NCBI GenBank assembly: GCA_937927665.1
Contig: CALBRY010000623.1
Coordinates: 1 to 13,332 of the forward strand
Length of the DNA stretch: 13,332 nt
Reading direction: 5' to 3'
Source: an uncultured Chloroflexota bacterium
GTDB taxonomy: Bacteria > Chloroflexota > Anaerolineae > Aggregatilineales > Phototrophicaceae
Position 1 is the first letter of the stretch, and each line of letters opens with the position of its first letter. The notes beneath the pieces were generated by a model that was not told the DNA's origin, ran no database searches, and was given only the letters and a program-made list of their open reading frames with translations. Positions 6,525 to 12,557 of the stretch are shown in pieces. The position numbers and the translations under genes were made by a program.

Positions 6525-6950
6525 TCAACCGCCGATGACGACGCGAGTGGGCTTAATGCGGATCATGACACGTTCTTCTCTGCCGCGACGTTCGGGCATA
6601 TTCTTATAGTAGTCCTCGTACCCGCGATAGAGCAAGCTCAGTTTGTTAATATGACCGATTGCGACGGCTTGATCGGGGTTCATATCGGCGACCAATCCAC
6701 GTACTTCGATCCAGCGGTAGGGATTGGTCGGATCAACGGCAAGGACGGTAACTTTGGGGCGGGACATCATGTTCTTGTCTTTTTGACGTCCGCGCGCGGT
6801 GTTGATGCGAAGATATCCATCCTCAAAATCGCACCAGACGGGGGTCGCTTGTGGCTGCCCATCCGGCATGACAGTCACAAGCGTGACGACGATGGCTTTT
6901 TCCAGCAGATCGCGATGTGACTCTGGGATCTGTGCCAGCGGTGCATTCAT
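6525..6950 (-). CDS. PPOX-class F420-dependent oxidoreductase
   Basis: A 141-residue split-beta-barrel protein of the pyridoxamine-phosphate-oxidase-like superfamily. It shows the N-terminal VTLVTVMPDGQPQATPVW strand pair (22-39), the TARGRQKDKNMMSRPKV segment (51-67) typical of the F420-binding FDR-B branch, and the DPTNPYRWIEVRG motif (73-85) that recurs in proteins annotated as PPOX-class F420-dependent enzymes. Such proteins use the deazaflavin F420H2 to reduce small substrates, often enones or quinones; the substrate here is not predictable. FMN use cannot be ruled out. Length is normal (130-150). The start ATG 6950 has AGGGAG (6957-6962) six bases upstream. It is a single-gene unit, divergent from the exporter operon, with an operator-like dyad between them. 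Confidence 0.85.
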   Translation of the reverse strand: MNAPLAQIPESHRDLLEKAIVVTLVTVMPDGQPQATPVWCDFEDGYLRINTARGRQKDKNMMSRPKVTVLAVDPTNPYRWIEVRGLVADMNPDQAVAIGHINKLSLLYRGYEDYYKNMPERRGREERVMIRIKPTRVVIGG

Positions 6951-6989
6951 CTGAAACTCCCTATGAAAAGGCTCAAATGCTGATTAGCG

Positions 6990-7005
6990 TCAGGATTCTA
7001 CCTGA
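6990..7005. promoter_or_regulatory. Operator-like dyad over a possible -10 of the PPOX gene
   Basis: TCAGG (6990-6994) and CCTGA (7001-7005) form a perfect five-base-pair dyad around ATTCTA. On the minus strand the centre reads TAGAAT, a five-of-six -10 hexamer 45 bases before the PPOX start. A regulator bound here would block the PPOX promoter directly. An 8-base inverted pair (ATGCTGAT 6977-6984, ATCAGCAT 7024-7031) flanks it almost symmetrically. The binding role is inference. Confidence 0.35.
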
Positions 7006-7016
7006 TAGACGATACA

Positions 7017-7045
7017 CAGACACATCAGCATCGCTAAACTATACT
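7017..7045 (+). promoter_or_regulatory. Sigma70-like promoter of the exporter operon
   Basis: CAGACA (7017-7022, four of six) and TATACT (7040-7045, five of six) are spaced by 17 bases and lie 35 bases before the GTG start at 7081. Confidence 0.5.
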
Positions 7046-7080
7046 GGCAGCAGTTCGCTGTGTGAATAATCGAGGTGTAT

Positions 7081-7926
7081 GTGACAACAGAAGATCTCGC
7101 CACAATCGATGGCGTTTCGGAAAATCCGCTGCATCCGCCGGGGTCAAGACCCCCCCTTGACCGGGAAGAACTGCGCGATGTAATTGACCTCAGTTTGTGG
7201 ATGGGGCAGTTGCTTTTGCAGTATGGCGCGCACACGGACCGGATCGAACGGACGGTGCATCGTTTGGGCACGGCACTCGGCGCGGATTGGTTGGATATTC
7301 TCATTTCACCGAATGCGATCGTCGCTACGACGATCAGCGGGGATGAGTTCCGCACCAAAATTCGCCGTGTGGTCAGCATTGGCGTGAATATGACAATTCT
7401 GGCAGAAGCGGAAACACTGCTCCTGCAAGTGGAACACGGCGAGTTAACGCGCATTGAAGTGCGCGCCGAGCTAAAACGGATCTCGTTGATCCGCCGCGTG
7501 TATAACCGCTGGTACGTGATCGCGTGGGTAGGGGTAGCATGTGCCGGATTGTGCCGTCTGCTTGGCGGCGATCTGGCGGCGACCGGAGCAACCTTTATCG
7601 CCTCATCGGTGGCGATGTATGTACGGCAAGAACTTCAACACCATTATTTTAACCCGCTGATCAACGTGACGGCGACGGCGTTTGTGGCGGGAGTGATCTC
7701 CAGTATCATGATCCGTCTGCAAATCACGACGACACCGCTGCAATTGCTTTCGGCAAGCGTGCTGATGCTTGTCCCCGGCGTACCGCTGATTAACTCGATG
7801 CAGGACATCATCCGGGGGCATCTGATCACGGGCTTTGCGCGCGGTTTTACGGGGATGCTCATCGCAATGTCAATTGCGCTTGGGCTGCTGCTGGCGATGC
7901 TGTTGATCGGCGTGGAGGGGCTATGA
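7081..7926 (+). CDS. ThrE/YjjP-like exporter, N-terminal-type subunit
   Basis: A 281-residue membrane protein of the threonine/serine exporter family (ThrE N-terminal part, PF06738 type; YjjP in enteric bacteria). The cytoplasmic N-terminal domain has the family signature WMGQLLLQYGAHTDRIERTV (40-59) and LDILISPNAIVATT (71-84). Five hydrophobic segments follow at about 145-161, 166-180, 197-213, 220-238 and 254-276, with LVPGVPLINSM at 230-240. ThrE of Corynebacterium exports threonine and serine; YjjP with YjjB has been linked to succinate export, so the substrate is open. GTG 7081 is preferred: GAGG (7072-7075) lies five bases upstream; GTG at 7075 is in frame but would sit on that site. 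The stop overlaps the next start (ATGA), so the two subunits are translationally coupled. Confidence 0.88.
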   Translation: MTTEDLATIDGVSENPLHPPGSRPPLDREELRDVIDLSLWMGQLLLQYGAHTDRIERTVHRLGTALGADWLDILISPNAIVATTISGDEFRTKIRRVVSIGVNMTILAEAETLLLQVEHGELTRIEVRAELKRISLIRRVYNRWYVIAWVGVACAGLCRLLGGDLAATGATFIASSVAMYVRQELQHHYFNPLINVTATAFVAGVISSIMIRLQITTTPLQLLSASVLMLVPGVPLINSMQDIIRGHLITGFARGFTGMLIAMSIALGLLLAMLLIGVEGL

Positions 7927-8405
7927 TCATGTCACCGGAAACGCTGGGAATCTTCCTGCAAGATGTGGTGCTGTCCGGAGTTGTGGCAGCAGGATTTGCG
8001 ATTCTGTTCAATGTGCCGCCGCGTTTGTTGTTTGCGTGCGCGATCGGTGGGGCGGTGGGGCGCGTTGTGCGTGACCTGCTGATGGGCGGGGGAATGAATA
8101 TCGAACCCGCTACGCTGATCGGATCGCTGATGATCGGCATTATGGGCGAATACTTCGCACACCGTTATAAAACGCTGGCACTGATCTTCACCGTAAGCGC
8201 GTCGATTCCGATGGTTCCCGGGGTGTTCGCATACCGGGGGATGCTCGGATTGATCCGCTTAAGCAACGCGACAGGCGATATGGGATTGGTTTACCTGAAC
8301 GAAGCGGCGATCAACTTGACCAAGACGGGGATCATTCTGGGAACGATCACGATCGGGATTGCGATGCCGGTATTGTTGTTCAGGCGATCTAAGCCGATTG
8401 TGTAA
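7923..8405 (+). CDS. ThrE/YjjB-like exporter, C-terminal-type subunit
   Basis: A 160-residue, four-helix membrane protein (hydrophobic segments at about 12-29, 34-47, 62-98 with a break, and 134-153) of the ThrE_2/YjjB type. It contains SIPMVPGVFAYRGM (94-107), the counterpart of the VPGVPLINSM motif in the partner. In single-chain ThrE proteins both halves are fused; here, as in YjjP/YjjB, they are separate genes that should form one transporter. ATG 7923 overlaps the upstream stop as ATGA; a second ATG at 7929 is an alternative. Length matches YjjB (about 157 residues). The gene ends 29 bases before a strong hairpin. Confidence 0.87.
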   Translation: MIMSPETLGIFLQDVVLSGVVAAGFAILFNVPPRLLFACAIGGAVGRVVRDLLMGGGMNIEPATLIGSLMIGIMGEYFAHRYKTLALIFTVSASIPMVPGVFAYRGMLGLIRLSNATGDMGLVYLNEAAINLTKTGIILGTITIGIAMPVLLFRRSKPIV

Positions 8406-8434
8406 GAGAACGTCACCCTCACTCTATCGCAAAT

Positions 8435-8468
8435 CAAAGAGCGCAGACAAAAATCTCTGCGCTCTTTG
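8435..8468. terminator. Bidirectional terminator hairpin between convergent operons
   Basis: CAAAGAGCGCAGA (8435-8447) and TCTGCGCTCTTTG (8456-8468) form a perfect 13-base-pair stem with an 8-base loop. The stem could extend imperfectly outward through AATC/GATT. It lies midway between the exporter stop (8405) and the permease stop (8511), so it can serve both strands. The 9-mer TTGTGATTC is repeated at 8466-8474 and 8478-8486. No long T-run is present. Confidence 0.75.
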
Positions 8469-8510
8469 TGATTCGCGTTGTGATTCAAATGGACACTGCG
8501 TTCGATACGT

Positions 8511-9560
8511 CTAGTCGATGCCGCGCATGCGGGGATCAAGTGCGTCGCGCAAGCCATCGCCCAAAAAGTTGAACGCAAACATGACCAAGAACAGCGCCAC
8601 CGCCGGGAAAATCGCTTGATTTGGATAGGAGCTAATCGAGCGTGCACCTTCGGCGATCATACTGCCCCAACTCGGCGTAGGCTGTTGAACGCCTAATCCG
8701 ATGAAGCTGAGGAATGCTTCATAGCTGATGTACGTCGGGATCGTGAGCGTTTCGGCAACGATGATCGGTCCGAGGATGTTCGGCAGCATGTGGCGGAACA
8801 TAATTCCCCGTGTGCCGACTCCGACTGAGCGTGCCGCCTCAATATATTCTTTCTCGCGTACACTCAAAATCTGACCGCGCACCAGACGCGCCAGATTCAT
8901 CCACGAGGTTAAACCAATCCCCGCGAACACGAACAACATCCCGCCCGATGCGCGGTCAAGGTTGGCGATCGCCGCCGAAAATGACCCCGGCTCAGGCTGC
9001 GCCACACTGGATCGAAAGAAAGCGAGGAGCAAGATTACAAACAAGAGGGTCGGGAATGCGTACATGATATCGACAAAGCGCATGAGCAGATTATCGATCA
9101 GCCCGCCCATGTAACCGCTCACCAAGCCGACGGTTGTCCCGAACAAGAGCGCTACCAGCGGTCCGACGAATGCGACGAGCAGCGAAACTCGCGTCCCGTA
9201 GATGATGCGGCTCAGGAGATCGCGCCCCAGATTGTCCGCGCCGAGCGTGTAATTGTTGTTGATGACGATAAATCCGCCATCCTCAACAGGAACCATGCTC
9301 GGAAACAGAACGGTGACCCATTCCGGCACCGTGTCATGATCCGCAAGAATCTGCTGCGAAAAGGGACGCGGCGCGAGAACATCAGCGAACAGCGCCACGA
9401 GGATCGCCAAAAGAATGATGACGCCGCCGAGGAGCGCCAATTTGTTTCGGCGCAGACGCCGCCAAGCGTCCGACCATAAACTTGTGCCTTTGACGGGCGT
9501 TTTGATCTTCGCGATTTCCGCGCCCGGATTAGATTCTTGTCGTTTATCTGCGACTGCCAT
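8511..9560 (-). CDS. Peptide ABC transporter permease, OppC/DppC-like
   Basis: A 349-residue inner-membrane permease of the peptide/nickel (Opp/Dpp) class. It has a cytoplasmic N-terminus, the N-terminal OppC helix (about 42-62), the periplasmic stretch ending in LGADNLGRDLLSRIIYGTRVSL (106-127, the LGTDxxGRDxxSR signature), then five further helices. The ATPase-contact EAA loop is YIEAARSVGVGTRGIMFRHMLPN (about 239-261). The C-terminal GDGLRDALDPRMRG (335-348) is typical of the family. The frame is open to 9608, but ATG 9560 is chosen: AAGGGG (9570-9575) stands nine bases upstream and overlaps the TAA of the preceding permease gene. It is the last gene of the binding protein-OppB-OppC operon. 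No ATPase gene follows, because the next feature is a terminator and a convergent operon. Confidence 0.93.
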   Translation of the reverse strand: MAVADKRQESNPGAEIAKIKTPVKGTSLWSDAWRRLRRNKLALLGGVIILLAILVALFADVLAPRPFSQQILADHDTVPEWVTVLFPSMVPVEDGGFIVINNNYTLGADNLGRDLLSRIIYGTRVSLLVAFVGPLVALLFGTTVGLVSGYMGGLIDNLLMRFVDIMYAFPTLLFVILLLAFFRSSVAQPEPGSFSAAIANLDRASGGMLFVFAGIGLTSWMNLARLVRGQILSVREKEYIEAARSVGVGTRGIMFRHMLPNILGPIIVAETLTIPTYISYEAFLSFIGLGVQQPTPSWGSMIAEGARSISSYPNQAIFPAVALFLVMFAFNFLGDGLRDALDPRMRGID

Positions 9561-9573
9561 CGTTCCGCACCCC

Positions 9574-10593
9574 TTAGTTATACCGGATGCGCGGATCGAG
9601 CCACGCATACATCAGATCGACGATCGTATTCGCCAGCACAAGGAAGAATGCATACAGCAGAATTGTTCCCATGACCACCGGATAATCGCGGTTGGTCACG
9701 CTGGTGACGAAATAGCGCCCCATTCCCGGCACGCCGAAGATCGTCTCGGTGACAAATGTTCCGGTTAGGAGTGCGGCGAACAGTGGACCCAACACGGTGA
9801 CCACAGGAATGAGCGAATTTTTCAGCGCGTGGGCGAGGATGACCATACGTTCGCTCAAGCCCTTTGCGCGGGCAGTGCGAATATAATCCTCGTTCATCAC
9901 CTGAAGCAGACTCGCACGTGTGAGCCGAGCGAGGAGCGCCGACTGTGCAAATCCGAGGGCGAACGAGGGTAAAACCATGGTTTGCAGTGTCCCCCATCCG
10001 GTCGGCAGGAAGATATTCCAGTTGACCGCGAAGGCATACTGCAATATGGGACCCATGATGATCACCGGAATACTCACCCCGATGATAGCAACCCCCATGC
10101 TGGCATAGTCCGCGACGGTATTGCGGCGCAGTGCGGCGATAATGCCCGACGGGATGCCAATCGACATGGCAACCGCCATTGCTGCTAAACCGAGTTGGAA
10201 GGAAACCGGCAAGTTTTCTTCAAAAATCATGTTGACGGTGCGGCTGCGGGTTCGCAGTGACGGACCGAAATTCATCCAGCGGAATGCAACGTCTTCGCCC
10301 AATATCGGGAGTTCAACGTTGATTAAATAATCGTCAGTGATTGACCGCCGCCATGTATCATCGGTGATGTGAGGAATGAGGATATCACCCACGTAGCGGA
10401 GATACTGCTCGATGAACGGGCGATCCAGCCCGTATTTTATTTCCATGTTGCGGCGCACTTGTTCCGGCACACCGCGCTCAGTGTTGTTAAACGGTCCGCC
10501 GGGTACGAGCCGGAGAAGCGTGAACGTAATCACCGAGACGAAGAAGAGTACGACGATCATCCAGATGAATCGTCGGATGATGAATGCTGCCAT
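9574..10593 (-). CDS. Peptide ABC transporter permease, OppB/DppB-like
   Basis: A 339-residue permease paired with the downstream OppC-like protein. The N-terminus FIIRRFIWMIVVLFFVSVITF (4-24) is the first helix, followed by RLVPGGPF (28-35) and YGLDRPFIEQYLRYVGD (54-70), all OppB hallmarks. The EAA loop is DYIRTARAKGLSERMVILAHALKN (236-259), and TETIFGVPGMGRYFV (282-296) and the C-terminal LMYAWLDPRIRY (327-338) complete the pattern. Between about 68 and 110 it carries a longer extracytoplasmic loop than the usual 306-residue OppB, rich in Asp and Ile. The start is ATG 10593, with a weak GGGGA/CAGG region upstream. It is separated from the binding-protein gene by a 76-base gap with a GC-rich hairpin. 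Confidence 0.93.
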   Translation of the reverse strand: MAAFIIRRFIWMIVVLFFVSVITFTLLRLVPGGPFNNTERGVPEQVRRNMEIKYGLDRPFIEQYLRYVGDILIPHITDDTWRRSITDDYLINVELPILGEDVAFRWMNFGPSLRTRSRTVNMIFEENLPVSFQLGLAAMAVAMSIGIPSGIIAALRRNTVADYASMGVAIIGVSIPVIIMGPILQYAFAVNWNIFLPTGWGTLQTMVLPSFALGFAQSALLARLTRASLLQVMNEDYIRTARAKGLSERMVILAHALKNSLIPVVTVLGPLFAALLTGTFVTETIFGVPGMGRYFVTSVTNRDYPVVMGTILLYAFFLVLANTIVDLMYAWLDPRIRYN

Positions 10594-10615
10594 AGCCTGA
10601 TCCCCGAATAGGAGA

Positions 10616-10639
10616 GGGGCGGATCATCAGACCCGCCCC
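10616..10639 (-). promoter_or_regulatory. GC-rich hairpin between binding-protein and permease genes
   Basis: GGGGCGG (10616-10622) and CCGCCCC (10633-10639) form a seven-base-pair GC-only stem with a ten-base loop, between the OppA-like stop (10670) and the OppB-like start (10593). In many binding-protein operons a hairpin here stabilises the upstream message or partly terminates transcription, giving more binding protein than permease. That role is inferred. Confidence 0.45.
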
Positions 10640-10669
10640 CCCAATTACAAAACCACCTGTGACACGGTC

Positions 10670-12367
10670 TTACTGTCCGACCGACCACTTTTCGTAGTAT
10701 TCGCGGGTGATCAGCGAGTGCGTGCGGGTGATTCCCGGCGCGGTCAAGTCGTTGGTCACATAGAAATAGACAGGCGCAATTGCCGCATCGATGTTGACGA
10801 GGATGTTGTCCGCCTGTGCGTAGAGGGCAGTACGTTCCTCAACGGTTCCGGCGACAAATGCCTGATCAACAAGCGCATCGAATTCCGCATTGCTCCAATG
10901 GGTGTCATTTTCCGCCAGCAGATCGCTGTGGAAAGACGCATCGTAGTAGTAGTTGTGCGAATCCGGATAGTCGAAGCACCAGGCAGCGCGATACAGGTTG
11001 TAATCGCCGCGTGTATCAAGGTAGGTGGCAAAGTCGGAAGTGGCGATCTGAATCGTCACGCCGAGCGTATCCGCCCACATCTGCTGGACTGCCTGCGCGA
11101 TGCTGCTGTGCAGACTGCTTTCATTGTGAAGCAGGGTGATCTGGAGGCTGGCGGGATCAACGCCGGTGTCGGTCAGATATTCCTGCCACAGTGCCTGAGC
11201 GGCGGCGGCATCGGAGTGAATACCGAGATCCGGGAAGGCTTCGCCCGTCGGCGCGGCGGCAAGGCTGGGCAGCGCGAAGAACGGCGCGGGCTGCTGACCT
11301 GCGGTGACGACGTTGGTGGTGATCGCTTCACGATCGATTGCCATCGAGAAGGCGCGGCGAGCGCGGGCATCATCGAACGGCGGCATTTCGACGTTGAAGC
11401 CGTAGTAATACGTGCAGGTGCCGGGTCCGCTGAAATAAGCGGCGGTGAGATCGGCATCAGCGAGGATACGCTCAGTTGCGCCATCCGGTGCTTCAGCGAT
11501 ATCGAGTGTACCGGCTTCAAATTCGGTAAGCTGGGCTTCTTCATCGAGGAAGCGGAAAACCACTTCATCAATCTGCGCGGCGGGGATGGCGTTGCTGCCG
11601 GGGAAGAACGGATTCTTGATCAGAGTCAAGCTGCCGCCGTCACCACGCTGCCATTCTTTGAGCGCAAACGGACCATAAGTGGCGATATTTTCGGGATCGA
11701 TCCAGAAATCGGTGTATTCGTCGATCGCGAACTGGGGCTGCGCGGCGGTGATCCACAGACCGAAAATCATCTGCGTCACAGCAGACGGCTGGACGACGGT
11801 GATTTCGAGGGTGTAATCATCGACAACATTCAAGCCGACGGCAGCGCGGAGGGCTTCCATATCGGCGGTGGCGGGGTCAGCCGAACCAAATTCGGGACCA
11901 CCCGCGATCCACGGGAGAAGGACGTACTGATAGGGTCCAGCCGTATTCGGGTCGAGTGTGCGGAGCATGCCATAGGCATAGTCGGCAGCGGTGACATAGC
12001 GGGGGTTGCCGCTCTCATCGGTGATCACTTCGACCGCGCCAGCATCGGCGTTATAACGCACCCACGGGACTTCCGGGGTGATGCTGAACGTGTAGACCAA
12101 GCCGTCATCAGAAACGGTGTGAGTTGCCATACCCGCTTCGGGCAGAGCGCTCTCTTCGTTAATGCGAACCAGTTCCGGGAAGAGTTCCGCGATGATTTGT
12201 ACCGACGGCACATCTTCCGCCAGCGCAGGGTCAACGGTCGGGATATCACTCGAACCCATCTGGCGACCGGTGGTCAGGATGACCGGTTCCTGTGCAAAAA
12301 TGCCCCCGGCGACCGACAGCGCAAGCGCCAGTGCCAGAATTAGCAGGGCAAAACGAGCAGTTTTCAT
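10670..12367 (-). CDS. Extracellular peptide-binding protein, OppA-like (family 5)
   Basis: A 565-residue substrate-binding protein of ABC family 5. A signal peptide covers about 1-25 (MKTARFALLILALALALSVA, then GGIFA before QEP), apparently cleaved by signal peptidase I: no lipobox cysteine is present. Family features are TVDPALAEDVPS (44-55), DDGLVYTFSI (87-96), DYAYGMLRTLDP (129-140), ARRAFSMAIDREAI (336-349) and AAWCFDYPDSHNYYYD (461-476). The last resembles GWCADY of enteric OppA. Cysteines C318 and C464 are 146 residues apart, the same spacing as the OppA disulfide (Cys271-Cys417), which favours oligopeptide binding. The frame is open to 12652, but ATG 12367 is chosen because it starts the signal peptide and has GGAGG nine bases upstream. 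It is first in the operon with both permeases. No convincing promoter was found in 12368-12511. Confidence 0.93.
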   Translation of the reverse strand: MKTARFALLILALALALSVAGGIFAQEPVILTTGRQMGSSDIPTVDPALAEDVPSVQIIAELFPELVRINEESALPEAGMATHTVSDDGLVYTFSITPEVPWVRYNADAGAVEVITDESGNPRYVTAADYAYGMLRTLDPNTAGPYQYVLLPWIAGGPEFGSADPATADMEALRAAVGLNVVDDYTLEITVVQPSAVTQMIFGLWITAAQPQFAIDEYTDFWIDPENIATYGPFALKEWQRGDGGSLTLIKNPFFPGSNAIPAAQIDEVVFRFLDEEAQLTEFEAGTLDIAEAPDGATERILADADLTAAYFSGPGTCTYYYGFNVEMPPFDDARARRAFSMAIDREAITTNVVTAGQQPAPFFALPSLAAAPTGEAFPDLGIHSDAAAAQALWQEYLTDTGVDPASLQITLLHNESSLHSSIAQAVQQMWADTLGVTIQIATSDFATYLDTRGDYNLYRAAWCFDYPDSHNYYYDASFHSDLLAENDTHWSNAEFDALVDQAFVAGTVEERTALYAQADNILVNIDAAIAPVYFYVTNDLTAPGITRTHSLITREYYEKWSVGQ

Positions 12368-12511
12368 AACAATGTTCCTCCGGTGGTATAGCGTGTCATA
12401 CATGCACAGCTTACTGCTGGAGGTTAATTTTGGTTCATTTTCCCCTAAACTGCAAAAAGTCATTGTGAAACGATTAAGGGTTGTACTGAGGGAGATTTTG
12501 TTGGTGGATCG

Positions 12512-12541
12512 AGGCATCTTCGCATTGGCGCGAAGATGCCT
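12512..12541 (-). terminator. Hairpin after the acyl-CoA dehydrogenase gene
   Basis: AGGCATCTTCGC (12512-12523) and GCGAAGATGCCT (12530-12541) form a perfect 12-base-pair stem with a six-base loop, 17 bases after the dehydrogenase stop. The T-rich side (ATTTCTTTCC and a T6 run to 12559) lies on the plus-strand 3' side, although the adjacent gene reads the other way and no plus-strand gene precedes it. It is most simply the terminator of the minus-strand gene. Confidence 0.6.
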
Positions 12542-12557
12542 ATTTCTTTCCGCTTTT

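Noticed and set aside
6516..6920. Plus-strand open frame opposite the PPOX gene
   Set aside because: Antisense shadow; the minus-strand protein has clear family motifs.
2343..8405. A defence island or mobile element centred on the kinase, STAS and exporter genes
   Set aside because: No nuclease, helicase, integrase, transposase, reverse transcriptase or phage gene was seen, and the genes have separate promoters and ordinary housekeeping or sensing families.
10718..12343. Long plus-strand open frame (541 codons) opposite the binding-protein gene
   Set aside because: It lies entirely antisense to a clear OppA-like gene with signal peptide, ribosome binding site and family motifs; its translation shows no recognisable domain.
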